A DNA stretch of 64,000 nucleotides from Chryseobacterium joostei (GCF_003815775.1 NZ_CP033926.1:2542001-2606000), one strand, 5' to 3'; positions 1-9,134 are shown, numbered from the stretch's first letter. Made by a program: numbers and translations. Notes: a model not told the origin generated them from the sequence alone.

Positions 1-2
1 GC

Positions 3-1004
3 TCGTTGCTTATTGCCCTTACGCCCACCTATAAATCAATAGGGATTTTGGCACCGGCATTATTACTGCTTGCCAGATTACTTCAGGGATTGAGCGTAGG
101 TGGTGAATATGGAGTTTCAGCCACTTACCTCAGCGAGATGGCTACTCAGGACAGAAGAGGATTCTACTCAAGCTTTCAGTATGTAACATTAATTGGTGGA
201 CAGCTTATTGCTTTGGGAATTCAGCTTATTTTACAAAAACTATTGTTGACTGAAGCTCAGCTTGAAGATTGGGGATGGAGAATTCCTTTTGTGATTGGAG
301 CAATGCTTTCTATTATTGCATTATATCTTAGAGCCAATCTTCATGAGACAGAAGCCTTTGAGAACAAGAAAAAAGTCAGTGACGAGAAAAAAGGAACGGT
401 AAAAGAACTTCTGAAGCACCCAAGAGCTTTACTTACTGTTGTTGGGCTAACCCTGGGTGGTACTCTTGCCTTTTACACCTATACCACTTACATGCAGAAA
501 TTTTTGGTTAATACTGTTCATCTTACCAAGGAAGAATCTACATTAATTTCATTTATATCTTTATTCATATTCGCTTGTCTTCAGCCTGTTTTTGGAGGAT
601 TATCTGATAAAATCGGAAGACGCCCGCTCCTTTTGGGCTTTGGTATTCTGGGAACTTTATGTACGGTTCCGCTTTTGACTGCATTAAGTACTACAACCTC
701 AATGTGGAGTGCTTTTTTCCTTATCATGGCGGCATTAATCATTGTAAGCGGCTACACTTCCATCAATGCTGTGGTAAAGGCAGAACTTTTTCCGTCCGAG
801 ATCCGCGCTTTGGGGGTAGGACTTCCCTATGCCATTACGGTGGCTGTTTTTGGAGGAACGGCAGAATATATTGCTCTTTGGTTTAAAAAAATTGGTTCTG
901 AAGAATATTTCTATTGGTACATTACAGGTTGTATCTTATTTTCCCTTGTGGTATATATGGGAATGAAAGACACAAAAAAGACCTCCACATTGGATAAGGA
1001 TTAA
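3..1004 (+). CDS. MFS transporter, metabolite:H+ symporter type (5' end outside window)
   Basis: Inner-membrane secondary transporter of the major facilitator superfamily. The open frame runs off the left edge, so the first part of the protein, probably TM1-3, is missing; 333 codons remain. Visible are the TM4-5 segment 'LLQGLSVGGEYGVSATYLSEMA' region, the loop motif 'DKIGRRPLL' that marks the 8-9 loop, and about eight hydrophobic segments. The 'GGEYG...RRGFYSS' pattern fits the MHS subfamily (KgtP/ProP-like), which imports organic acids or osmolytes with protons. The substrate cannot be read from this fragment. A strong hairpin follows the stop. Confidence 0.85.
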   Translation, partial: SLLIALTPTYKSIGILAPALLLLARLLQGLSVGGEYGVSATYLSEMATQDRRGFYSSFQYVTLIGGQLIALGIQLILQKLLLTEAQLEDWGWRIPFVIGAMLSIIALYLRANLHETEAFENKKKVSDEKKGTVKELLKHPRALLTVVGLTLGGTLAFYTYTTYMQKFLVNTVHLTKEESTLISFISLFIFACLQPVFGGLSDKIGRRPLLLGFGILGTLCTVPLLTALSTTTSMWSAFFLIMAALIIVSGYTSINAVVKAELFPSEIRALGVGLPYAITVAVFGGTAEYIALWFKKIGSEEYFYWYITGCILFSLVVYMGMKDTKKTSTLDKD

Positions 1005-1023
1005 GCCATTAACTATATAAAAA

Positions 1024-1054
1024 ACGAGCGCTACAGAAAATCTGTGGCGCTCGT
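1024..1054. terminator. Bidirectional terminator between convergent genes
   Basis: A 14-bp inverted repeat (one G-T pair, 3-nt loop) around 'ACGAGCGC/GCGCTCGT' with A-rich and T-rich flanks on both sides. It lies between the transporter stop (1004) and the stop of the opposing small gene (1062), so it can serve both. Confidence 0.85.
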
Positions 1055-1061
1055 TGTATTT

Positions 1062-1277
1062 TTAATGATAAGCTTGTTTAAATTTTTCTATCATACTGTC
1101 CAGATTATGACGCTGGACATACACACTTTTTACCTCTTCATACCTTGGAGATTTGTAGAAAACCTCATGGAAATCCATACTTCCATTTCCTACTTTTACA
1201 ACTTTCTGTACTTCGATATTCAACTTCTTCAATTCGTCTTTAAAGACTTTAAATTCATCTTGGATGCTACTACTCAT
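1062..1277 (-). CDS. Conserved small hypothetical protein, 71 aa
   Basis: Family not recognised. A charged, soluble protein starting MSSSIQDEFKVFKDELKKL, probably helical at the N terminus, with no signal peptide or membrane segment and no cysteine. ATG start, a strong convergent terminator directly after its stop and a long upstream region argue that it is a real gene. The opposite-strand frame over the same bases (83 aa, very hydrophobic and F/Y-rich) looks like its shadow. Confidence 0.6.
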   Translation of the reverse strand: MSSSIQDEFKVFKDELKKLNIEVQKVVKVGNGSMDFHEVFYKSPRYEEVKSVYVQRHNLDSMIEKFKQAYH

Positions 1278-1329
1278 TTATATTTTGGGATTTAATTAAA
1301 AACTACTATTCACATTGGGCACCCTCCCA

Positions 1330-1345
1330 ACACTAGGGGTAGTGT
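1330..1345. repeat. Perfect palindrome with GGGG centre upstream of the 71-aa gene
   Basis: ACACTA-GGGG-TAGTGT: two perfect 6-base arms around a GGGG/CCCC core, in the presumed 5' leader of the leftward 71-aa gene. A weak -7-like box (TAACTTTA, leftward) lies just upstream. It could be an operator or a small RNA hairpin; no regulator is identified. Confidence 0.4.
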
Positions 1346-1502
1346 CTCAAATTCCGAATAAAGTTAGTAAATTTATTAACACAAAGTAACACTTTGATAA
1401 TATTTTATTATTTTTTTTACAAATAGTCAGTCAATATTATTTGATTAATACATATTCCGTATTTTTAAACTGTCGAAAAATTGTAACAACGCTATACAAA
1501 CC

Positions 1503-2177
1503 ATGAATATTAAAGCATTTTTCTCTTTATTCCTTTTATTTCTGCTTGCTTTCTTTCATGCCCAAAAAATAGAATTTAAGGCACCAGATTATTTATTGAT
1601 TCAAAAAAATATCGAGGATAAAAATTCAGAATATTATTATCCGAAACTTTTAAAACGATTACAACAGAACGATACTCTTCTTACAGGCAATCAATACCGT
1701 CATCTTTACTTTGGCTATACTTTCCAGAAAGGGTATCAGCCGTATAAAATTGGCAAGAAGGCCGAGGAGGTTGCCAAATACTATCGCGGGGAGGGTATTT
1801 CGCAAAAAGATCTGTCTAAAGGAATCCAGTTGTTTCTTGATGCTTTGGAAGAAAATCCACTGGATCTACGGGCTATGAACTATCTTGCTTATTTATATCA
1901 TTTAAATAATGATGATGTTACAGCAGAGAAAATTGCCGGAAATTTTCATGGATTATTAAACGCTATTCTTACTTCCGGTGATGGTATGAAGTGCGAAACC
2001 GGCTTTCATGTCATTTCCGTTACAGATGAGTATGTACTTTTAAACAGGTTTCAAATGGAGACCAAAGCACAAAGCCACATCGGAAAATGTGATTATCAGG
2101 AATTCGAAAAAGGCAAATATAAAATCCCGGGATTTTATTTTGACATCAGTAGATTCTATGGAAGAATATTAGATTAA
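1503..2177 (+). CDS. Secreted protein, DUF4919-like, 224 aa
   Basis: Function unknown. Residues 1-20 are a signal peptide (MNIKAFFSLFLLFLLAFFHAQ). The rest has a TPR-like helical stretch around 95-140 ('LFLDALEENPLDLRAMNYLAYLYHL') and ends in 'KIPGFYFDISRFYG', the kind of ending found in DUF4919 proteins of Bacteroidota. Probably periplasmic or surface-located. It stands alone: 200 bp separate it from the ECF operon, whose own promoter lies in that gap. The family assignment is from memory of the C-terminal motif. Confidence 0.7.
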   Translation: MNIKAFFSLFLLFLLAFFHAQKIEFKAPDYLLIQKNIEDKNSEYYYPKLLKRLQQNDTLLTGNQYRHLYFGYTFQKGYQPYKIGKKAEEVAKYYRGEGISQKDLSKGIQLFLDALEENPLDLRAMNYLAYLYHLNNDDVTAEKIAGNFHGLLNAILTSGDGMKCETGFHVISVTDEYVLLNRFQMETKAQSHIGKCDYQEFEKGKYKIPGFYFDISRFYGRILD

Positions 2178-2320
2178 TAGTCTTCGTTTTTTATATCATT
2201 TTATCCCTTAAAATAAAAATTATCAATTTTTACAAAAATAAATATCATGTGATTTTGCCCTAACAATAAGGGTTTCTAAGAAGTAAAAATATTTTTTATC
2301 AAAAAAGAATAAACCTTAGT

Positions 2321-2343
2321 GTAACATTTTTTAAAGGTTCGTC
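2321..2343 (+). promoter_or_regulatory. ECF-sigma type promoter of the 2380-4895 operon
   Basis: GTAAC at 2321-2325 and CGTC at 2340-2343, separated by 14 bp, about 37 bp before the first ATG. This matches the general -35 'AAC' / -10 'CGTC' form recognised by many ECF sigma factors and lacks a housekeeping TAnnTTTG box. Because the operon encodes an ECF sigma factor, autoregulation is the likely reading. Confidence 0.65.
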
Positions 2344-2379
2344 TCTAAAAGACAAATAAACTTTAAAACCTTAGAAATC

Positions 2380-3231
2380 ATGAAAAAATTCACGTTCCTT
2401 CTTATCATCATGTTATTTTTTGCTGCTGTAAGCAATATTTTTGGCCAGGAAAAAACATATCCGTTTGAAGTAAAGAAAACAGGAAAAGGAAAACAGTCTT
2501 TACTATTTATTCCGGGATTTGCTTCTTCAGGAGATGTATGGAATGAAACAACGGCTAAGTTTGAGAAAGACTTCACTTGCTATACCTTAACGATGGCAGG
2601 ATTTGCAGGAGCAAAACCCGAGGCGAACCCTACCTTTAAAGACTGGGAAAAAGGAATTGCAGCTTATATAAAAGATCATAAAATTCAAAAGCCTGTTATT
2701 ATTGGACACAGTATGGGTGGTGGCCTTGCTTTAGCCATTGCAGCAGATTATCCGGAACTTGTGGGTAAGATTGTTATTGTAGATACTTTACCTTGCCTGG
2801 CTGCTATTTCTAATCCTGCTTTTACTTCCAAGGAAAATAATGACTGCTCGGCAATGATGAGTACTTTTACAGCAATGCCGGATGAGCAATTCAAAAAAAT
2901 GCAGAATCAGTCTATTCCACGTCTTCTGGCAGATACTTCTATGCAGGACACCGTGATTGACTGGAGCATGAGGTCTGACAGAAAAACTTTTGCGAAAATG
3001 TTCTGTGATTTCTCTAATACAGACCTTAGAGAAACAATAAAAAATATCCAATGTCCCTCCCTTATTCTGCTTGAAGCCTACTTTGTTTCTTTGAAGCCAT
3101 CCATTGAAGCTCAGTATAAAAATCTTAAAAATGCCAATCTTCAATATTCCACAAAAGGATTACATTTCATTATGTATGATGACAAGGAATGGTATTTTAA
3201 CCAGTTAAATAATTTCTTATCCGCGAAATAA
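2380..3231 (+). CDS. Secreted alpha/beta-fold hydrolase
   Basis: Residues 1-23 are a signal peptide, so the enzyme is exported. The alpha/beta hydrolase fold is shown by the oxyanion strand 'LLFIPGFASSGDVW' (41-54), the nucleophile elbow GHSMGGG with Ser111, and a C-terminal His near 262 ('KGLHFIMYDD'). Size (283 aa) is normal for the family. Substrate unknown; esterase or lactonase activity is possible. It is the first gene of an operon with an ECF sigma factor: its stop overlaps the sigma start by one base (TAATG), implying translational coupling. Confidence 0.88.
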   Translation: MKKFTFLLIIMLFFAAVSNIFGQEKTYPFEVKKTGKGKQSLLFIPGFASSGDVWNETTAKFEKDFTCYTLTMAGFAGAKPEANPTFKDWEKGIAAYIKDHKIQKPVIIGHSMGGGLALAIAADYPELVGKIVIVDTLPCLAAISNPAFTSKENNDCSAMMSTFTAMPDEQFKKMQNQSIPRLLADTSMQDTVIDWSMRSDRKTFAKMFCDFSNTDLRETIKNIQCPSLILLEAYFVSLKPSIEAQYKNLKNANLQYSTKGLHFIMYDDKEWYFNQLNNFLSAK

Positions 3232-3701
3232 TGGCATTTGAGGATATATACGAACTCTACTGGCAGAAAATATTCCGTTTGTGCATGGGATATGTAAATG
3301 ATACTGAATTGGCTCAGGATCTTGCTCAGGAAACCTTTATCATTGTATGGCAACAGCTTCCGAAATTCAGGAATGAATCCAGCGTTGGAACATGGATCTT
3401 CAGGATTGCTTCCAACAATTGCCTCCGACAAATTGAAAAGGAAAAAAGATTCGCTAAAACAGATCTTCCCATCAATCTGGAAGAGAAGAAGCAGGAATCA
3501 ATGGAACCTCAGATACAAATGCTTTACCAATTTATTTCTGAACTGCAGGAAACGGACAGGATTATCATCTCTCTGGAACTGGAAGAGGTAAAGCAAGCTG
3601 AAATAGCAAATATCGTAGGACTTTCGGAATCCAACATACGGGTAAAGATCCACAGGATAAAAGAAAAATTAACACAAAAGTTTAAAGAAAATGGATACTA
3701 A
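3231..3701 (+). CDS. ECF-family RNA polymerase sigma factor
   Basis: 156 aa, standard ECF length. Region 2 spans about residues 5-70 ('DLAQETFIIVWQQLPKF', then 'GTWIFRIASNNCLRQIEKEKR'), and region 4 about 100-150 with the helix-turn-helix 'KQAEIANIVGLSESNIRVKIHRIKEKL'. It should direct core polymerase to promoters such as the GTAAC-N14-CGTC element before this operon. Overlaps the next gene by 11 bases, as sigma/anti-sigma pairs often do. Confidence 0.92.
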   Translation: MAFEDIYELYWQKIFRLCMGYVNDTELAQDLAQETFIIVWQQLPKFRNESSVGTWIFRIASNNCLRQIEKEKRFAKTDLPINLEEKKQESMEPQIQMLYQFISELQETDRIIISLELEEVKQAEIANIVGLSESNIRVKIHRIKEKLTQKFKENGY

Positions 3702-4281
3702 TATAGATTTCAAAAACATCTGGAAGCAACAGACTTCCAATAAGCCCAATATTGAAGAACTTCTGGGCAAGCTGAAAAAATTTAAGAATGAAAACCTGCG
3801 CAAGCTTATCCTAACCAATCTTTTACTGATTGCAACATCTCTGAGTATAACATTCATCTGGTATCATTATCAACCTCAGCTAGTTACAACCAAAATTGGG
3901 ATTATACTTGTTATTCTCGCAATGGTTATTTTCTTATTGGCCTACAATAAACTATTCATGCTCTTTTATAAGATTGACGATACCCAATCCAATAGCGATT
4001 ATCTTCAAAACCTTTATCTGGTGAAGAATAAACAGAAGTTTATGCAAACCACCATGCTCAATTTATATTTCATCATGCTGTTTCTTGGAATCTGTTTATA
4101 TATGTATGAATATGCCTCAAGAATGACACTCATGTACGGAATACTGGCTTATGGATTAACATTTATCTGGATAGGAATCAATTGGTTTTACCTGAGACCG
4201 AAAACAATCAGAAAACAACAATTAAAAATTGACGAATTAATTGATAAATTTGAAGAAATCAATAATCAGTTAAAAGAATGA
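3691..4281 (+). CDS. Four-TM membrane protein, candidate anti-sigma factor
   Basis: 196 aa. Residues 1-35 are soluble and charged ('FKNIWKQQTSNKPNIEELLGKLKKFK'), followed by hydrophobic segments near 38-56, 66-88, 112-130 and 137-158 and a charged helical tail. Overlap with the sigma gene and a cytoplasmic-looking N terminus before the first TM suggest that it binds and holds the sigma factor at the membrane. It has no recognisable ZAS zinc motif, so the anti-sigma role is inference from position. Its stop overlaps the next start (ATGA). Confidence 0.7.
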   Translation: MDTNIDFKNIWKQQTSNKPNIEELLGKLKKFKNENLRKLILTNLLLIATSLSITFIWYHYQPQLVTTKIGIILVILAMVIFLLAYNKLFMLFYKIDDTQSNSDYLQNLYLVKNKQKFMQTTMLNLYFIMLFLGICLYMYEYASRMTLMYGILAYGLTFIWIGINWFYLRPKTIRKQQLKIDELIDKFEEINNQLKE

Positions 4282-4895
4282 TAAGCTCTTCCGAAAATAA
4301 AAACCACTGGGAAAATGTATATGAAACCAAGAATGCTGAACAGGTAAGCTGGACTCAGAAAAAACCTCAAACTTCTCTTGAACTTATCCGTTCTTTTGGA
4401 TTGGGTAAAGAGGCAAAAATTATAGATATTGGCGGTGGAGACAGCAATTTGGTTGATTATCTGCTTGAAGAAGGCTATGAAAATATCACTGTCTTGGATA
4501 TTTCTGCCAAAGCATTGGAAAAAGCAAAGGAAAGACTTGGAAGTTCAGCCAATAAAATCAAATGGATTGCTACAGATATCACAGCATTTGAGCCAACGGA
4601 AACCTATGATATCTGGCATGACAGGGCTGCTTTTCATTTTCTGATTACCCGTGAGCAGGTTTCAAAATATATAAGTATTGCAGAAAAAAACATAACGGGT
4701 TTTATGGTTTTAGGAACATTTTCTAAAAACGGACCTACAAAGTGCAGCGGACTGGATATTCAGCAGTATGACGAAATATCATTGTCTGAAAAATTTGAAA
4801 CAGAATTTGAAAAAATAAACTGCATTACTGAAGATCATATGACTCCTTTCGGAACCACTCAAAATTTTGTTTTTTGCACCTTTAAGAAGCATTAG
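4278..4895 (+). CDS. Class I SAM-dependent methyltransferase
   Basis: 205 aa. Motif I 'IIDIGGGDSNLVDYLL' (about 49-64) and the acidic residue closing strand 2 ('ITVLDIS', about 72-78) form the SAM site; 'YDIWHDRAAFHFL' is the post-motif region. Similar to small methyltransferases of the UbiE/thiopurine type; the substrate is not visible. Last gene of the ECF operon, translationally coupled to the membrane protein through a 4-base overlap. Confidence 0.88.
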   Translation: MISSSENKNHWENVYETKNAEQVSWTQKKPQTSLELIRSFGLGKEAKIIDIGGGDSNLVDYLLEEGYENITVLDISAKALEKAKERLGSSANKIKWIATDITAFEPTETYDIWHDRAAFHFLITREQVSKYISIAEKNITGFMVLGTFSKNGPTKCSGLDIQQYDEISLSEKFETEFEKINCITEDHMTPFGTTQNFVFCTFKKH

Positions 4896-4906
4896 TCATT
4901 TTATAG

Positions 4907-4914
4907 TATTTTTG
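4907..4914 (+). promoter_or_regulatory. -7 box of the metalloprotease gene
   Basis: TATTTTTG matches the Bacteroidota TAnnTTTG box; about 35 nt of leader to the ATG at 4954. Confidence 0.55.
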
Positions 4915-4953
4915 AATTATCTTTAATAAACAAAAAACATTAATATAAAAACT

Positions 4954-6738
4954 ATGAAAAAACTATTATTTCTTTGCATTACTGGTGCTTTGTCATCAAA
5001 TTTTTATTCACAGAAGGTAGAACTTGAGGCATGCGGAACTGATGAATTAATGAAAAAACATTATGCCAGATTCCCGGAACAAAAAGTTCAGGACGATACT
5101 TTTAATCTGGAACTATCCAAAATGATCAAAAGTGGAAAACTGGCCTCAAGACTCAATCAAAATCAGGTCTATGAGATTCCGATTGTTGTACATGTTGTAG
5201 GTGATGGAAGTGCTATAGGAACCGTTAATAATAGATCTGATGCGGATATTATTTCATGGGTTAATTACACCAACGGTGTTTTTGCAGGAAGTTCATCCAG
5301 TGGAATGTCTTCTACAAGCTCTATTCTACCTGTAAAATTTGTTTTTGCTAAAATAAATCCCAGCTGTAATGCTACCAATGGAATCAACAGGATTGATGCG
5401 TCTCATCTTCTAAAATATGTAAGCGGAGGGGTAAATGATGATAATACGACCAACGCTGTGCCTGCAACAGATATTACATCCTTAGGATTATGGGATACCA
5501 GCAAATATTATAATATTTATGTTGTCAAAAAGCTAACCTCCAATTCAGGAGCTCTGAACGGCTATGCTTACTATCCGGGAGGAAGCAATGATTATTCTTT
5601 TATGTCTACCAGTGCTTCAACGGTAAATGCACAGACCCTCGCCCATGAATTTGGCCATGCTTTGGGACTTAGACATACCCATGAAGGATATAATACCACC
5701 TCTGGTGCCTGCCCTGTAAACAATGATTGCACAATGGATGGAGATCTTGTTTGTGATACAGAGCCTATGAAAAGCCTTTACCACTCCTCCGTTCCTCACA
5801 CTTGCCAGGCAGGACAGATTAATCCCTGTACAAATCAAACTTATGCAGGTGGAGAAAGAAATGTAATGGCCTACACCTACTGCTTCAGAGATTTATTCAC
5901 ACAGGGGCAAGCAGACAGAGCGACGGCACAGCTTCTTCAGTACAGACAATCTTTGATCAATTCTCCTGTAGCCTCAGCAACAGCCATCAACAACAATGCA
6001 TCTCTTACCAATGCATGTACACCAACATCCATAACCAATCCTGGAGGATTTAATATTGGTATTACCTATGTAAAATTTGGCAACATCAATAATTCTTCCA
6101 ATAATTATAAACAAGCTTCTAATAATTTTTATGAAAATTTTACAGGCAACTACTGTTTTGGTTATTCAAAAACTACGATTCCCCAAAACACAGCAACTAC
6201 CATTACTGTAGCTCCCGGAACAAGCAATTCGCATATTATAAAAGCATACATTGATTATAATAATGATGGACAATTTAATGAATCTACAGAATTGATACTT
6301 AATCAAAGTGGGATAAGTAATGGGGCATTGGCCACAGCTTCTGTCACTCCTCCACCGGGTGCTGTAACCAATACACCTTTAAGAATGAGAGTGATCGGAG
6401 ATTATAACGGAACAGCCATTACGGCCTGCTACACACCAAAGTATGGACAGGTAGAAGATTACTCTGTAATTATTGAACCTCAGACTTCATTATCTGTACA
6501 AAATGGTTTACAAAAAGAGAATTCGTTCATTACTAAAGATGAAAGTTCTGTGTATGTAAAAAGTGATTCTAAAATCTCAACATTGCATATCTACGATGCC
6601 TCGGGAAGATTACTTACTCATAAGACAGATATCAATACCTCAGAATTGAGAGTTCCGATAGATCAGAAAAATACAATCTTAACGGTTGCCATTGTTTTAA
6701 AAGACGGGAAAACAATTACCCAAAAATTAAAATTCTAA
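4954..6738 (+). CDS. Secreted zinc metalloprotease, M43-like, with GEVED and T9SS type A tail
   Basis: 594 aa. Signal peptide 1-20. The catalytic domain carries the extended zinc motif HEFGHALGLRH (His231, Glu232, His235, His241) followed by the DxxCDT-type segment 'DGDLVCDTEP' and the Met-turn 'NVMAYTYC', as in pappalysin-like M43 (cytophagalysin) proteases. A GEVED domain lies at about 350-490 ('AYIDYNNDGQFNES', 'GQVEDYSVII'). The last 80 residues form a T9SS type A sorting domain ('VYVKSDSKISTLHIYDASGRLL ... ITQKLKF'), so the enzyme should be exported and attached to or released from the surface. Single gene with its own promoter and terminator. Confidence 0.92.
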   Translation: MKKLLFLCITGALSSNFYSQKVELEACGTDELMKKHYARFPEQKVQDDTFNLELSKMIKSGKLASRLNQNQVYEIPIVVHVVGDGSAIGTVNNRSDADIISWVNYTNGVFAGSSSSGMSSTSSILPVKFVFAKINPSCNATNGINRIDASHLLKYVSGGVNDDNTTNAVPATDITSLGLWDTSKYYNIYVVKKLTSNSGALNGYAYYPGGSNDYSFMSTSASTVNAQTLAHEFGHALGLRHTHEGYNTTSGACPVNNDCTMDGDLVCDTEPMKSLYHSSVPHTCQAGQINPCTNQTYAGGERNVMAYTYCFRDLFTQGQADRATAQLLQYRQSLINSPVASATAINNNASLTNACTPTSITNPGGFNIGITYVKFGNINNSSNNYKQASNNFYENFTGNYCFGYSKTTIPQNTATTITVAPGTSNSHIIKAYIDYNNDGQFNESTELILNQSGISNGALATASVTPPPGAVTNTPLRMRVIGDYNGTAITACYTPKYGQVEDYSVIIEPQTSLSVQNGLQKENSFITKDESSVYVKSDSKISTLHIYDASGRLLTHKTDINTSELRVPIDQKNTILTVAIVLKDGKTITQKLKF

Positions 6739-6751
6739 CAACTTCATCCAT

Positions 6752-6782
6752 AAAAAAAGAGAGCATTTTGCTCTCTTTTTTT
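6752..6782. terminator. Rho-independent terminator after the metalloprotease
   Basis: AAAGAGAGC-loop-GCTCTCTTT with long A and T runs on either side, 14 nt after the stop; it may also serve the convergent ABC transporter gene. Confidence 0.85.
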
Positions 6783-6834
6783 ATTAATTTAATCCAAGCC
6801 TTATCTTTATTACTTGGAATACTATCTTATTGGG

Positions 6835-8592
6835 TTATGACTCTTTCTCCACTTCTACTTCTACCTCATGGCGTAGCTGAGCTTTATAAAGTGTAGAATA
6901 ATAACCGTTCTTATCTAAAAGATCCAAATGTTTCCCCTCTTCTACAATTTTCCCATGTTCCATTACAATAATCTTATCTGCTTTTTCAATGGTGGAAAGT
7001 CTGTGGGCAATAATGATTGATGTTCTGTTTTTGGTGATTTTTTCAGTTGCTTTTTGAATTAGTTTTTCACTTTCATGATCAATAGAAGACGTTGCTTCAT
7101 CCAGAATTAAAATCTTCGGATCAGATAAATAAGCCCTAAGGAAAGATAATAATTGTCTTTGGCCTAAGGAGATTGATGAACCTCTTTCGCTTACCACATA
7201 ATCATAACCACCAGGAAGCTGTTCTATAAACTGATCTACTTCAATTTCCTTAGCACCGGCCTTTATTTTATCCAAAGTGATACTGTCATCTCCAAAGGAA
7301 AGGTTTTCAAAAATACTTCCGTGGAAAAGGAAAACATCCTGCAATACCACACCGATATGACTTCTAAGATTGTACAATTCATAATCTTTTAAGTTCACAT
7401 CATCAATGAGAATATTTCCGGAATTAATATCATAAAGTCTGGTAATTAGGCTGATAATCGTAGATTTTCCGGCGCCAGTTGCCCCAACAATCGCTACGGT
7501 TTCTCCCGGATTTACTTTAAAATCAATTCCTTTCAATACTTCCTGCTTTTCGTCATAAGCAAAATGTACTTTCTGAAATTCTATTTTACCGGCAAAGTGA
7601 TCTTTTTTCACGGTTCCTGTATTCGGCATCGAAATTTCTTCATCCATTAATCCCAATACTCTTTCTGCCCCTACAATACCTCTCTGGATATTGTTAAAGC
7701 GGTCTGCAATCTGCCTCAAAGGACGGATTAGCATTGAAATGTACTGAATAAACGCAATCACCACCCCGGCACTGATCGTAATATATCCTCCATAAAAAAG
7801 AATAAAGCCGATGAACAGGGAAGAAATAAGTTCCACTACCGGAAAGAATAATGAGAAAATAAAAACTGTTCTCAATAAAGCGCCTTTCAGCGTAATATTA
7901 ATATCATCAAATCTCTTAAATTCTGATTCCTGTCTGTTGAAAACCTGAATGATCGACATTCCCGCCAATCTTTCCTGTACAAAGGAGTTCTGTGTAGCCG
8001 TCCAGTTTCTTTCATCTCCAAATGCTTTTTTTAGCCTCTTTTGGAAGAATCTTGTGATAATTACCATTAAAGGTAAAATTGCCAACGTAATATAACTCAG
8101 GTGAACATTGGTGCTGAACATCATCACCAATACAAACACAATTCTCAGGATATCCCCAAAAACCATCAGGAAACCGTCGGTATAAACCGTTGCAATAGTT
8201 TCTACATCACCTACAGCACGGGTAACCAATTGCCCGATAGGAGTTTTATCAAAGAAAGATGTTTTGAAATAAATCAATTTAGAGTATAGCCTCTCTCTAA
8301 TATCCCTGATTACATTTTGTGAGATAAAATTTGAAAAATAAACTAAAAAAAAGTTTAAAACGGTTTCTGCAAAAACCAATCCCACCAGAATATAGATATG
8401 CTTCATCATCAAAGCCTTGTCCTGCAGCTTTGTGATGTCATTATCCACCACTTCCATGGTAAGGTATGGTCTGTAAGTAGAAACAATTGAAAGTATTACG
8501 GAGATTATTAAAGTAAGGATGAACCAAGAACGAAATTTCATTCCGATAAAGAACAGCCTTTTTACAATTCCCCAGGTATCTTGTTTTTTCAT
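6835..8592 (-). CDS. ABC exporter, fused permease-ATPase (MsbA/MDR-like)
   Basis: 585 aa half-transporter. Six TM helices in the first 320 residues are followed by an ATPase domain with Walker A 'GATGAGKST' (about 371), Q-loop 'GVVLQDVFLF', a signature of the form 'SLGQRQ' instead of LSGGQ, Walker B 'ILILDEATSSID' and H-loop 'IIAHRLSTI'. The Q/R variant signature is common in this exporter branch. Likely exports lipids or drugs as a homodimer. A TATTTTTG box at 8627-8634 gives it its own promoter. Confidence 0.92.
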   Translation of the reverse strand: MKKQDTWGIVKRLFFIGMKFRSWFILTLIISVILSIVSTYRPYLTMEVVDNDITKLQDKALMMKHIYILVGLVFAETVLNFFLVYFSNFISQNVIRDIRERLYSKLIYFKTSFFDKTPIGQLVTRAVGDVETIATVYTDGFLMVFGDILRIVFVLVMMFSTNVHLSYITLAILPLMVIITRFFQKRLKKAFGDERNWTATQNSFVQERLAGMSIIQVFNRQESEFKRFDDINITLKGALLRTVFIFSLFFPVVELISSLFIGFILFYGGYITISAGVVIAFIQYISMLIRPLRQIADRFNNIQRGIVGAERVLGLMDEEISMPNTGTVKKDHFAGKIEFQKVHFAYDEKQEVLKGIDFKVNPGETVAIVGATGAGKSTIISLITRLYDINSGNILIDDVNLKDYELYNLRSHIGVVLQDVFLFHGSIFENLSFGDDSITLDKIKAGAKEIEVDQFIEQLPGGYDYVVSERGSSISLGQRQLLSFLRAYLSDPKILILDEATSSIDHESEKLIQKATEKITKNRTSIIIAHRLSTIEKADKIIVMEHGKIVEEGKHLDLLDKNGYYSTLYKAQLRHEVEVEVEKES

Positions 8593-8626
8593 TGTACGAA
8601 TCGAAGAAAAGAATTAAAATTCTATG

Positions 8627-8634
8627 CAAAAATA
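8627..8634 (-). promoter_or_regulatory. -7 box of the ABC exporter
   Basis: On the minus strand TATTTTTG, 35 bases before the ATG at 8592, matching TAnnTTTG. Confidence 0.55.
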
Positions 8635-8756
8635 AGACTTTCTAAATTGCCAGCCTTTAGAACTTTTGCAAATCGTTATAGAAAATTTCAGATACCTATC
8701 ATTTACAGAATGAATATCTTCCGTCTGCTGATGCTTCCCTTTCTTGTATAGATCTA

Positions 8757-9101
8757 CTAATGTTCAGAAATTTCACCTATTTTTTCTATTTCAAGAGATG
8801 GTTTTTGAATATTCTCTTTTTTAAATTTTTTCTCAAGAAACTGATGAATTCCCCAGACTAAAACTATGGAAATAAGCCAACCGACAATATTAACCGCAGA
8901 AAACCCTGTATAGTTTACATTATTCAAAGATTCCGGGTTGGTTATAGTTAGATACATCCCGAAACTAAATGCTAAAAAAATTTGGGATCCAAGATAAATT
9001 CCTATTGCCAAAAGGCCAAAATGCCACTTTGTTTTCCCAAACCTTTCTGCCAGCTGGGCATAATATCGGTAGGCACCGATAAGGATAAAAATTGATAACA
9101 T
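8757..9101 (-). CDS. Small integral membrane protein, 114 aa
   Basis: Family not recognised. Three hydrophobic segments (near 1-10, 28-50 and 70-88), a short hydrophilic linker 'ITNPESLNNVNYTG' and a charged C-terminal tail of about 25 residues. Located 34 bp downstream of truA on the same strand and so probably co-transcribed with it. No functional motif. Confidence 0.6.
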   Translation of the reverse strand: MLSIFILIGAYRYYAQLAERFGKTKWHFGLLAIGIYLGSQIFLAFSFGMYLTITNPESLNNVNYTGFSAVNIVGWLISIVLVWGIHQFLEKKFKKENIQKPSLEIEKIGEISEH

Positions 9102-9134
9102 GATTATTATTTTGTTTTTTAGTTTTTAGTTTTT

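Noticed and set aside
1044..1295. 83-aa plus-strand frame
   Set aside because: Overlaps the terminator and is the antisense shadow of the 71-aa gene; its composition is extremely F/Y-rich.
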